Shown: piece by piece, positions 51,759 to 60,094 of the stretch
Numbering within the stretch: position 1 is the first letter of the stretch
Layout of the letters: each line of letters starts with the position of its first letter
Notes under the pieces: model-generated
Told to the model about the DNA's origin: nothing
Database searches by the model: none
The model's input: only the letters and a program-made list of their open reading frames with translations
Assembly (NCBI GenBank): GCA_033763795.1
Contig: JANRJV010000001.1
Coordinates: 62,001-126,000 of the forward strand
Reading direction: 5' to 3'
Length of the DNA stretch: 64,000 bases
Origin: JAEUIV01 sp033763795
GTDB lineage: Bacteria; Planctomycetota; Phycisphaerae; Phycisphaerales; UBA1924
Made by a program: the position numbers and the translations under genes

Positions 51759-52874
51759 TCACGTCTCGACGCCCGTGTACAGCGCGATCGACAGCGACGT
51801 CAGCACGAGACAAGGCACGAACGCTCCGAACCAGACAGGCAGCCCCGGCACCGCCGCGCTCGAAGCCACCGCCGCCGCACCCACGCCAGCCAGCGCCACC
51901 GGCGCCGCACGCAGCGAAGGACCCAGCATGGGCCGCGGCGTGCGCACCAGAAACAGCGCCATCGCCCCGATCGTCGCCACAAACCCGCTCACCAGACCCG
52001 ACACGCGCCCCCATCGCAGACGGTTCAGCCGCTCCCGCGCCGCCGCGTCCAGCCCGCCCCCCGACAGCATCTCGTCGATCTGCCGCCACGAGAGGTTCGA
52101 CGCGAACCCCTGCAGATGCCGCACCTTCAGCCGCGCCGGATCCAGCGACGTCTCCAGCCGCTCCACCGCCGCGGGCCGCGCGCTCGCCGTCGCGTCCGGA
52201 GACATGGGCGTCCGCGCCACGCCCTCCTCAAGAACCCACCCCGACCCGTCCCACCGCGCCGCTTTCGCCGCGATCGTCCGCAGCAGCGCCCCCTCCTCCG
52301 AACGCTCCCAGATCACCGGCTCTTCCAGCACCCCCGTCGCATCATCAAAGCTCGGCGCATACCACAGCCGCCCCTGCTCATCGGGCGCCAGCCGCACCGC
52401 GAACGCGTTGAGCGCACGCTTCCCCGAGTCGCCCGGGTCCCGGGGCAAGAGGTGCGCCACCGCCGGGATCGCCACCTCCTGCACAACCGCCTGGCACACC
52501 GTCACCCCCAGCGCCACCAGCACGAAAGGCCGCGCCGCCCGGTGCAGACTGATCCCCGACGACAGCATCGCCACGAATTCGCGGTGCCGCACGAGCTGCG
52601 CCGCCGTGAACCCCAGCGCCCCGATCAGCGCCACCCCGCTCAGGTACACGAAAAGCTGCAGCAGCCGCGGCCCCCACAGGTCGACCACCAGCAGCCCCGT
52701 CAGCAGCCCGTGATGCAGCGCGCCCGCCCCCGCCGCGATCTGGTCCGCCCGCCGCGCAAAGCGATCAAGATTGATCACCACGTCGATCGCCACGATCATC
52801 GACGACACGATCACGAGCAGCGTTACGAAGTTCACCAGCAGCAGCCGCGCGATGTAGCGATCAAGGATCCGCAT
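51759..52874 (-). CDS. LptF/LptG-family permease (LptG-like)
   Basis: A 371-residue inner-membrane permease subunit. It begins RILDRYIARLLLVNFVTLLV, the usual YjgQ/YjgP start, with three N-terminal helices (about 11-35, 60-80, 93-115), a periplasmic beta-jellyroll region (about 130-275) and three C-terminal helices (about 290-365). With LptB ATPase such subunits extract LPS from the inner membrane and push it along the Lpt bridge. The start at 52874 overlaps the TGA of the PAP2 gene (TGATG). It is the last gene of a four-gene envelope operon that also contains a second, larger LptF-like protein. Confidence 0.87.
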   Translation of the reverse strand: MRILDRYIARLLLVNFVTLLVIVSSMIVAIDVVINLDRFARRADQIAAGAGALHHGLLTGLLVVDLWGPRLLQLFVYLSGVALIGALGFTAAQLVRHREFVAMLSSGISLHRAARPFVLVALGVTVCQAVVQEVAIPAVAHLLPRDPGDSGKRALNAFAVRLAPDEQGRLWYAPSFDDATGVLEEPVIWERSEEGALLRTIAAKAARWDGSGWVLEEGVARTPMSPDATASARPAAVERLETSLDPARLKVRHLQGFASNLSWRQIDEMLSGGGLDAAARERLNRLRWGRVSGLVSGFVATIGAMALFLVRTPRPMLGPSLRAAPVALAGVGAAAVASSAAVPGLPVWFGAFVPCLVLTSLSIALYTGVET

Positions 52875-53536
52875 CACGCCGCCGCCCCCTTTCCCGCCCC
52901 CGCTCGCGCCCCGGGGCAGAACACCCGCGCCGTCGCCCACGCCACCGCGAGCCCCGCAACTGCCCCCAGCGCCACGTCCGACAGCCAGTGCGCACGGTCC
53001 ACCAGCCGCGTGAACCCGCACCCCGCCGCAAGGCTCAGCCACACCGCCGCCGCCCGCGGCCCCAGCACGCACAGCGCCCCCGCCCCCGCAAACGCCACCA
53101 TCGTGTGACTGCTCGGCATGCCCAGACCCGCCCCGCTGAACGTCCGCTCGCCCAGCGCACGGAACGCATACTCCATCGTCTCCGCGTCGGGCCGCTCGCG
53201 CCGCAGCACCACCTTCAGCACCTCCGCCATCAGGCCCCCCGCCGCCGCCGACACCATCACCATCAGCCCCGCGGCCACGCCCCGGGGCCGCCCCTCATCC
53301 TCGCCACACACCCCCGCCCGAGGCGGCAACAGCAGCGCCGCCGCCACGCTCGCAAACACCCACGTCGGCAGCGACCCCATCACCCGGAACATCCGGTGCC
53401 AGTCCTCGCGCTCCGCCTTGGGCCAGTCCAGCGCTGCCAGCACCGCCCGGTCCAGCAGCAGCGACACAACGACGACCCCCACTCCCGCCGCCAGCGCCAG
53501 CCACACCCCAGCCCGCCCGCCGCGCGCCGCCCCCAT
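52874..53536 (-). CDS. PAP2-family membrane phosphatase
   Basis: A 220-residue membrane enzyme with the three lipid-phosphatase motifs: KVVLRRERP (about 111-119), MPSSHT (about 142-147) and RLVDRAHWLSD (about 179-189), where Arg and His are catalytic. About six membrane helices are expected. In this operon it may dephosphorylate undecaprenyl pyrophosphate or a lipid A phosphate. The stop of the ArnT-like gene overlaps two possible starts (GTGATG at 53539-53534); I use the ATG, since TGATG coupling recurs at the other end of this gene. Confidence 0.88.
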   Translation of the reverse strand: MGAARGGRAGVWLALAAGVGVVVVSLLLDRAVLAALDWPKAEREDWHRMFRVMGSLPTWVFASVAAALLLPPRAGVCGEDEGRPRGVAAGLMVMVSAAAGGLMAEVLKVVLRRERPDAETMEYAFRALGERTFSGAGLGMPSSHTMVAFAGAGALCVLGPRAAAVWLSLAAGCGFTRLVDRAHWLSDVALGAVAGLAVAWATARVFCPGARAGAGKGAAA

Positions 53537-55227
53537 CACCGCTCCACCCCGCCTTCAGTCTCCGTTTCCGTCGCGCGCACCCATCCAAGGTACACCGCCG
53601 CACGCCGATCCTCCGCCATCAGCACCTCGTCCACGCTCGTAAATCCGAATGCCTCGCGCCACCGCTCGGGCTTCCCCCCCACCAGCACCACCGGCCCGGC
53701 CCCCGCCGCGCGCACGTCCAGCGCGCCATCATCAAAGAAGTCGTACGCCGTCCGCTCGCCCCCCAGCCCGCCCCGCGCGCACACAACCCGCGGCCGCCCC
53801 GGCATGTAATACGCCAGCAGCGCCGTCCGCGTGTACTGGTCCGCCGCGATCACGACCTCCGAACCGTCCGCCCGCTCCCCGCGCGCCGCCTCAGCCACCG
53901 CCGCCACCCGAGCCGCATACGCCTCGTGCCCCATGAACCGGTGCAGCGGAATCGCATCGCCCACGTAAGGCGCGCGGTCCAGCACAGGCATCAGCATCAG
54001 CCCCGCCGACGCCGCCGCCCCCCACCCGATCGACCAGTGCCACGCAACCTGCATCAGCCGCCGCGCGCCCCGCTCCCCCGCCCCGCGCGCCGCCCGCCAC
54101 CGCTCCAGCTCGCCGGGCAGCATCGCCCCCGCCAGCGCCACGAGCGACGCGTACCCCGCGATCGGCCAGTTCGCTTCAACATCGCTCCGCAACGTCACCA
54201 GCAGATAAAACGCCAGGATCGGCCCGCCCGTCCACAGCGCAAACCCCGCCGCACGCCGCAGCGCCGCCCCATCCTCCGCACCCTCTCTCCGCCGCGCCCC
54301 GCGCAGCGCCGCCCGCACCCCCCCGATCATCAGCAACACCAGCGGCCCGTTCATCCCCAACTGCGCCGCCACAAACTCAACCGTCCACCGCGGCTCATAC
54401 CCCGCCCCGCGCCCGCCGCCCTCGCCCCGCGCCTGCACATGCCCCAGCAGATGCTGCACCGTGGGCCACCCATGCTCCTGATTCCACACCGCGATCGGCG
54501 CCAGCCCCGCCCCCAGCAGCACCAGCGCCAACATCACCCCCCGCCACTCCACCCCCGCGCCCCCCCGCCTCCGCTCCATCACCATCCACGCCACGAGCCC
54601 GGGCGCCAGCAGCAGCACCGCATACTTGAACAGCACCCCCGCACCCAGCGCCGCCCCCAGCGCCCCCCACCACCACATCGCGCGCCCCCCCGCACGCCCG
54701 CACTCCACAACCTTCCACGCGCTCAGGCACGCCGCCGCCCAGCACGCCACATAAGGCCCGTCGATCGTCATGAACACCGACACCGCCTGATACGCCGGCA
54801 GACACGCCGCCGCACCCGCGCCCAGCAGCGCCGCTCGCCCCGCCGCCCGACGCCCCGCCTCACGCCCCCCGCCGTCCGCGGCGATCGCCCGCGCCAGCGC
54901 CGCCGACAGCGCCGCCACCAGCATCATCGTCGCCCCCCCCGCCAGCGCCGCCCCCGTGCGGATCGCCGCCTCCGACTCTCCCAACACCCCCGTCACCCCC
55001 GCGATCAGCCACGCCACCCCCGGCCCCTTCGTGTAATACGAAAGCTCCAGACGCCGCGACCAGTCCCAATACTGCGCCTCGTCCGCCACCAGCTCCAGCG
55101 GGCACAACCCCCACAGCCACACCAGCCGCGCCGCCGTCACCGCCAGCGTCAGCAGCGCCGCCCCGCGCAGCTCGCTAGCCCACGCGCCGCGCTCCCCACC
55201 GGCCGCTCTGTCCGTCTCGGCTCGCAT
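53536..55227 (-). CDS. ArnT/PMT-family membrane glycosyltransferase
   Basis: A 563-residue multispan protein of the GT-C fold, with about 11-12 membrane helices. The first periplasmic loop has the catalytic acidic pattern VADEAQYWDWSRRLELSYY (about 45-64) followed by TKGPGVAWLIAGVTG, as in PMT_2/ArnT-like enzymes that use a polyprenyl-phosphate sugar. The C-terminal soluble part (about 440-563) is periplasmic. Together with the PAP2 phosphatase and the Lpt permeases it probably adds a sugar to lipid A or a lipid-linked glycan. The ATG at 55227 is used; a GTG two codons earlier is possible. It begins 8 bases after the LptF-like gene. Confidence 0.87.
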   Translation of the reverse strand: MRAETDRAAGGERGAWASELRGAALLTLAVTAARLVWLWGLCPLELVADEAQYWDWSRRLELSYYTKGPGVAWLIAGVTGVLGESEAAIRTGAALAGGATMMLVAALSAALARAIAADGGGREAGRRAAGRAALLGAGAAACLPAYQAVSVFMTIDGPYVACWAAACLSAWKVVECGRAGGRAMWWWGALGAALGAGVLFKYAVLLLAPGLVAWMVMERRRGGAGVEWRGVMLALVLLGAGLAPIAVWNQEHGWPTVQHLLGHVQARGEGGGRGAGYEPRWTVEFVAAQLGMNGPLVLLMIGGVRAALRGARRREGAEDGAALRRAAGFALWTGGPILAFYLLVTLRSDVEANWPIAGYASLVALAGAMLPGELERWRAARGAGERGARRLMQVAWHWSIGWGAAASAGLMLMPVLDRAPYVGDAIPLHRFMGHEAYAARVAAVAEAARGERADGSEVVIAADQYTRTALLAYYMPGRPRVVCARGGLGGERTAYDFFDDGALDVRAAGAGPVVLVGGKPERWREAFGFTSVDEVLMAEDRRAAVYLGWVRATETETEGGVER

Positions 55228-55235
55228 GCGCACGC

Positions 55236-56885
55236 TCAATGCCGCCGCAGCCGCGAGTATTCGACCAGCACATACGCCCCCAGCGCCGCCACTCCCCCCC
55301 ACAGCAGCGCCAGCCCCCCCGCCCCCGCCTTGTGCGTCAGCCCCTGCCCCGCGCTGATCGTGATCACCGACCCCAGCGCCGGCAGAAAGCTCCACAAGTA
55401 CACCGGCAGCGGCATCGACGCGTCACGCCGCAGCGCCGTCACCGCCCCGCACAGCAGCGTCAGCGCGCACGCCACCGCATACGCCGCCCGCTCGTGCTGC
55501 TTGCTCGTCACCTCGCGCTGCAGATCCTCGATCCGCGCCCGCAGCGCCCGCGCCGCCGCCACGATCCCCTCCTCGCTCTCGCCCCGCGCCAGCGCCAGCA
55601 GCTCCGCCGAGCTCTGCTCCGCGTAGCCCGCCCCCTCGCCCGCCAGCGTCAGACCACCAAGCACCGTCGCGTCTGAGATCCCCGCGCTCCCCGCCCCGCC
55701 CTCCTCTTCAACCGACGCGCCCTCGATGTGCAGCGCGAACGTCGCCCGCCGCGGATCCGCCGCTTCCCCGGGCCCGCCCGGCTCATCGGGCTCCAGCCAC
55801 GCCCGCCCCGCCAGCAGACGCAGCGTCGTCCCCGACGCCGTCCGCCGATCCACCCGCACCGGCTCCCCCGCCCTCGGCAGGATCATCAGCCGCGTCCCCT
55901 CGCTCGCAACCTCCGCCCCCCGCACCGTCACCGCCTCGCCCCCGGGCCGAACGAACACCGCGCTCCCCCGGCCGGTCAGCTCGCCCCGCAGCCGCGACAC
56001 GACCTCGCGCTGATCCAGCGCCCGCGCCAGCCGCGAACGCAGCGCTTCCACGCGCCCGATGTTCTCAGGCCGCTCCCGCAGCGCCCGCAGCTCCTCGAAC
56101 GACAGAAACTTCGGGTCGTCGCTGAACCGCGAAGGGATCCGGATCCGCTGCGACGCCAGCCGCCCCGAGCGGATCGCATCGCCCACCCCCTCCCCGCTCG
56201 CCCCGCGGAAGTACAGCTGCGCGCTCGTGAACGTCTCGTTCCCCGCCCGCTCCTCGAACATCCACACGAACACGTCGTCCGCGCTGATGTACCCACGCGC
56301 CCGCCCGCGCTCGTCCAGCGTCACCGCCAGCACACCCCGCAGACGCAGCCGGTCGAACGCCCCCACCTGCGGGTCCGAGCCCGCCGGCACCACCTGCCGC
56401 GCATGCAGCTCCACGTTCCCCAGCCGGAAGCTCTCGCCCCGGTCGATCGAGCGCACCAACAGCCCCGTCAGGTCCCGCGTCACCACCCGCTCGATCGTCA
56501 GCAGGAACCGCGGGATCACCTCGTGCGCCATGAACGCCAGCGCCACCGCCAGCACCACCGCGCACATCCCCGCCGGCGCCAGCAGCGAACGGTGGCTGAT
56601 CCCCCCCGCCATCGCCGCCGACGCCTCGTTGTCGCTCGCCACCCTGTGATACGTCAGCGTCGCCGCCAGACCGCACGCAAAGGGCAGCGCGTACTGCAGC
56701 ATGGGCACCGCCGCCAGCGCCATCAGCCGCAGCGCGCCCGCAGGGTCCACCCGGCCCTCCGCAAGAAACCGCACCGCGAACGCGAACGAGATCACCCCGA
56801 CAAGCACCACCGACGACAGAACACCCAGCCGCAGCAGGTCCGCCGTCAGCGAGCGCCACAGGCGCATGGGCCTTCGAAAGGGCAT
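55236..56885 (-). CDS. LptF/LptG-family permease (LptF-like), enlarged
   Basis: A 549-residue inner-membrane permease subunit, larger than the usual 350-390. Helices lie near 17-38, 52-74 and 100-122, then AHEVIPRFLLTIERVVTRDL, the conserved link to the periplasmic domain. The periplasmic part (about 135-450) is much longer than normal because of an inserted region of about 170 residues with a coiled-coil-like stretch (RVEALRSRLARALDQREVV). Three C-terminal helices follow; LQREVTSKQHERAAYAVACAL matches the family's helix 4 region. It leads the operon. The ATG at 56885 has GGGGT 6 bases upstream; an ATG six codons in is possible. Confidence 0.85.
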   Translation of the reverse strand: MPFRRPMRLWRSLTADLLRLGVLSSVVLVGVISFAFAVRFLAEGRVDPAGALRLMALAAVPMLQYALPFACGLAATLTYHRVASDNEASAAMAGGISHRSLLAPAGMCAVVLAVALAFMAHEVIPRFLLTIERVVTRDLTGLLVRSIDRGESFRLGNVELHARQVVPAGSDPQVGAFDRLRLRGVLAVTLDERGRARGYISADDVFVWMFEERAGNETFTSAQLYFRGASGEGVGDAIRSGRLASQRIRIPSRFSDDPKFLSFEELRALRERPENIGRVEALRSRLARALDQREVVSRLRGELTGRGSAVFVRPGGEAVTVRGAEVASEGTRLMILPRAGEPVRVDRRTASGTTLRLLAGRAWLEPDEPGGPGEAADPRRATFALHIEGASVEEEGGAGSAGISDATVLGGLTLAGEGAGYAEQSSAELLALARGESEEGIVAAARALRARIEDLQREVTSKQHERAAYAVACALTLLCGAVTALRRDASMPLPVYLWSFLPALGSVITISAGQGLTHKAGAGGLALLWGGVAALGAYVLVEYSRLRRH

Positions 56886-57104
56886 CTGACCCCAATGGTC
56901 GGGCCCCGGGCCCCGTTAGGCAAGCGCTCGCCCCCGCCAAGTTCCCGGACCCCCCGCCCCCGAAGCCCTGGCGAACTCTTCCGAACGCGCCGCACACGCC
57001 CCGCCCCACACCCCCGCTCCCGCCCGCGCCGCTGGCCGCCCGCCCCCCGGCTTTCGATGCTCCACCGAAGACCCCCGCCCCGTCCATCCATCGGACCACA
57101 CGCC

Positions 57105-57566
57105 ATGCAAGACCCGACCTGCCATCCACGCCGCACCCGACCCCGCTCGGGCCCAGCCTTCACACTCATCGAGTCGCTCGTCGCCTCGACCCTCCTGGGA
57201 GTCGTCGTCCTCGCCGTCCTCTCCGCCGTCTCCGCATCCCAGAGCATGGCCTTCGAAGGCCAGAAACAGATCCTCGCCGCCATGGCCGCCGACGACCTCA
57301 TGGCCGAGCTCGTCATGCTCCCCTACGCGGAGCTCAAGTCCCACCACGGCCTCCATCAGCCCCTCGGACAGCTCACCACCCTCTCCCAGCAGCCCTACCC
57401 CGACACCTACTGGGCGCTCGAACGCTCCGTCGAAGTCGTCGAACGCACCATCACCGACCCCGGCGCAGGCGTCCAGATCAAGGGCGCCGACGTCACCGTC
57501 CGCGCCTCCGACTCCTTCCGTGTCCTGGCTCAGCTCGAGACCTTCATCCCCGAGCCCCCCCAATGA
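57105..57566 (+). CDS. Prepilin-like protein
   Basis: A 153-residue protein with a type IV prepilin N-terminus: a basic leader of about 18 residues (MQDPTCHPRRTRPRSG), then the processing site and helix GPAFTLIESLVASTLLGVV with Glu at position +5 of the mature form. Cleavage by a PilD-type peptidase after Gly is expected. The remaining body is about 105 residues with no further motif. No ribosome binding site is seen before the ATG. It is the first of five genes on this strand and overlaps the next by ATGA, so a minor-pilin operon is likely. The T2SS-type GspI/GspJ family is the nearest fit in size. Confidence 0.75.
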   Translation: MQDPTCHPRRTRPRSGPAFTLIESLVASTLLGVVVLAVLSAVSASQSMAFEGQKQILAAMAADDLMAELVMLPYAELKSHHGLHQPLGQLTTLSQQPYPDTYWALERSVEVVERTITDPGAGVQIKGADVTVRASDSFRVLAQLETFIPEPPQ

Positions 57567-58195
57567 GACGCTCCACCGCCGCACGCCGCGCCGCGGGGCT
57601 CACTCTCCTCGAGCTCCTCCTCGCCGTCGCCATCACCACCATGGTCGGCCTCGCCATGACCACCGTCATGACCTCCGTCGCCCGCGGCATGACCGGCATC
57701 GGAGACGTCCGCAGCGCCCTCCAGCGCGCCCACGCCGCCTACGTCCGCCTCCGCGCCTACACCGACCCCGCCCTCTGCCTCCTCCAGCACGACCCCGACA
57801 AGGGCTTCGCCATCTGGCTCGAGGACGCTGCGCCGGGCAGAACCGTCAACCTCCGCGAAATCCGCGCCTTCTGGTTCGAGCCCGACCAGAAAACCATCAC
57901 CGTCGAACGCGTCGTCTTCCCGGAGGCCTGGCCCGAAGCCATGAAGGCCCAGTTCGACGCCGCCCTCACACCCCAGGCCGACTTCCTCTTCGCCATCGAA
58001 GCTCAACGCGCCCTGGGATACACCCAGCGACAGACGCTCGTCGACGGCATGTCCGCCTTCACCCTCACCCACGACGACCCCGCTCCCCAGAACGCCAAGA
58101 GCTTCACCCTCGAACTGCTCGCCGACGCGGGAGATCAGGACCCCGAGCCCGTCTTCACCCTCTGCTCCTTCCCCAATCACCTCGCACCCCACTGA
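57563..58195 (+). CDS. Prepilin-like protein, GspJ-like
   Basis: A 210-residue protein with a prepilin N-terminus: leader MRRSTAARRAAG then LTLLELLLAVAITTMVGLAM, with Glu +5. The body (about 180 residues) fits the longer GspJ-type minor pseudopilins, though similarity is low. The ATG overlaps the TGA of the preceding gene (ATGA), giving translational coupling. A PilD-type peptidase, an assembly ATPase and a secretin are not in the window, so the pilus or secretion system it serves is encoded elsewhere. Confidence 0.75.
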   Translation: MRRSTAARRAAGLTLLELLLAVAITTMVGLAMTTVMTSVARGMTGIGDVRSALQRAHAAYVRLRAYTDPALCLLQHDPDKGFAIWLEDAAPGRTVNLREIRAFWFEPDQKTITVERVVFPEAWPEAMKAQFDAALTPQADFLFAIEAQRALGYTQRQTLVDGMSAFTLTHDDPAPQNAKSFTLELLADAGDQDPEPVFTLCSFPNHLAPH

Positions 58196-58230
58196 ACACA
58201 CACCCCGCGCTTCGCACACGGAACGCACCC

Positions 58231-59949
58231 ATGCACACCACCGCACCGCAGCACCACCGCCCCCCCACGCCCCGCCGCCGCGCCATGGCCCTCCTCCTCG
58301 TCCTCATCGCCGTGGGCGTCGGCACCGTCCTCGCGGGCGTCATGCTCATCAGCCGCCGGCCCGAGCCCAGCATCGGCGCCAACGCCGCACGCAACGGCGC
58401 CGCCAACTGGGCCGCCTTCGCCGCCGAGCGCTACGCCGAAGCCGTCATGGAAACCAAGGCCGACTGGATCACCGCCTGCACAGACGACGGCGTCCTCATG
58501 ACCAGCCCCTCCTTCGCCGGCGGAACCGTCAACGTCGTCCTCACCGCACCCGACGGCTCGCCCCCCTCCGAAGACGACCGCGAACTCCTCATGACCGTCA
58601 CCGCAACCGTCGGCCAGATGACCGTCACCAAGCACCGCTGGGTCAGCCGCGTCACCAAAAAGCCCGCCGACGTCGCCATCGACCCCATGCTCAGCGAGTT
58701 CGCCATCTACGCCCGCACCCGACTCGACATCGCCGACGGCAGCACCCTCGCCATCTCCCACGCCTCCCCAGAGCCGCGCACCATCCACCCCGCCAAGATC
58801 GGCGTGGGCTTCACCTCACTCTCCAACCTCACCGTTCAGTCAAACGCCAAGCTCAAGAACGCCGCCATATTCTTCAACAACTCCGCCTCCGGCTCGCTCA
58901 AGAACGAGTCGGGACGCTCCTGCTTCGCCACCGGCGCCGCCCTCCCACTCGACGTCCCCGTCGTCCCCGAGATCGAGCCCGCCGAGTTCGCCACCCAGCC
59001 CGTCCGCTCCCTCGCCGCCGCCATCTACAACGTCGCAAACTCCGTCACCACCCTCCCACCGGGCCGCTACGACAGCATCCGCGTCGGCAACAGCGCCATC
59101 GTCAACCTGGGCGGCCCCGCCACCACCCCCTACTACTACCGCTTCAACGCCTTCGAGACCCGAACCTCGGGCGTCGTCACCTTCCAGGGAGACGTCCGCG
59201 TCCTCGTCTCCTCGACCTTCTTCGCGCAGACCAGCTCCGCCATCGAGCCCGTCGACGCGAGCTCCCGCATCACCTTCTACACCGCCAACGACGTCACCAT
59301 CACGAACGCCGGCATAGGCGTCCCCCGCGCCGTCGCGCGCGCCGCCTCGCGCGACCCCGCAACCCTCACCGCCCACATCTCCCCCGACCGCGTCCGCATC
59401 CTCGCTCTCGCCGGCGCCTCCGCCGACCCTGCGCCCGACTACCTCATCGACAACTCCTTCGTCGTCGCCTCCATCCACGCCCCAACCTCAAGAGCCCAGC
59501 TCAACACCTCCGCCGTCCTCTTCGGCCGGATCACCGCCGGCGAACTCAGGCTCAACACCGGATCCACCCTCTTCTACGACCCAACCCTCGACCCGCGCGT
59601 CGGCTACACCGCCCTCGACGGCCCGCTCTACACCGACGAAGGAGAGCCCATCCCCGAACTCCTCACCGCCCTCGCCGCCGCCCCACGCACCCAGGGACTC
59701 AAGCCCTTCGCCACCGCCGTACTCAGCGATGTCAACAATGTCCTCGACGCCACGCTCGTCGGCGTAACCGAAGTCACGGACGAACTCGTCGACGACCTCC
59801 TGGGCGGCTTACTCGGCGGCAACAACCCCGCTCCCGACCCCGTCCCGGCCCCGGAACCCACCACCGCCGAACTCAGCCTCCGCTCAGACATGCGCGCCGC
59901 CACCATCCCCCTCGCAAGCAACGCCTCAGACTTCGAAGACGCGCCCTGA
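58231..59949 (+). CDS. PilX/GspK-like pilus-assembly protein, copy 1
   Basis: A 572-residue protein. After a basic leader (PRRRAMALLLVLIAVGVG) the N-terminal helix lacks the Glu +5 residue, as in GspK and PilX tip proteins. The body is large and rich in beta-structure, with a central segment of strands (RYDSIRVGNSAIVNLGG; RVLVSSTFFAQ; RITFYTANDVTITNAG) that looks like a beta-helix or bactofilin-like fold, a DPRVGYTALDGPLYTDEGE block and an acidic end SDFEDAP. A Pro-rich linker (NPAPDPVPAPEP) precedes the end. The gene at 60095 is a paralogue. ATG 58231 has no ribosome binding site; it follows the previous stop by 35 bases. Confidence 0.75.
   Translation: MHTTAPQHHRPPTPRRRAMALLLVLIAVGVGTVLAGVMLISRRPEPSIGANAARNGAANWAAFAAERYAEAVMETKADWITACTDDGVLMTSPSFAGGTVNVVLTAPDGSPPSEDDRELLMTVTATVGQMTVTKHRWVSRVTKKPADVAIDPMLSEFAIYARTRLDIADGSTLAISHASPEPRTIHPAKIGVGFTSLSNLTVQSNAKLKNAAIFFNNSASGSLKNESGRSCFATGAALPLDVPVVPEIEPAEFATQPVRSLAAAIYNVANSVTTLPPGRYDSIRVGNSAIVNLGGPATTPYYYRFNAFETRTSGVVTFQGDVRVLVSSTFFAQTSSAIEPVDASSRITFYTANDVTITNAGIGVPRAVARAASRDPATLTAHISPDRVRILALAGASADPAPDYLIDNSFVVASIHAPTSRAQLNTSAVLFGRITAGELRLNTGSTLFYDPTLDPRVGYTALDGPLYTDEGEPIPELLTALAAAPRTQGLKPFATAVLSDVNNVLDATLVGVTEVTDELVDDLLGGLLGGNNPAPDPVPAPEPTTAELSLRSDMRAATIPLASNASDFEDAP
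59061..59313 (+). repeat. Near-identical duplicated block, copy 1
   Basis: These 253 bases match 60925-61177 at all but 2 positions, while the flanking parts of the two paralogous genes differ at many codons. A second shared block of 56 identical bases is 59587-59642 with 61451-61506. This fits recent gene conversion between tandem paralogues. Confidence 0.9.
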
Positions 59950-60094
59950 ATCATCCAATCTCCGAACTTCGCCCTACGGCCCCGCCCCAATACCGCCAAC
60001 ATAAATCCACCGACCATATGAATGACGCGCTCTTAACCCCACTCCCCCCTGCAACACCGCCGAAGCTTCCCGCCGACAACCGGAGGGATTCTTC

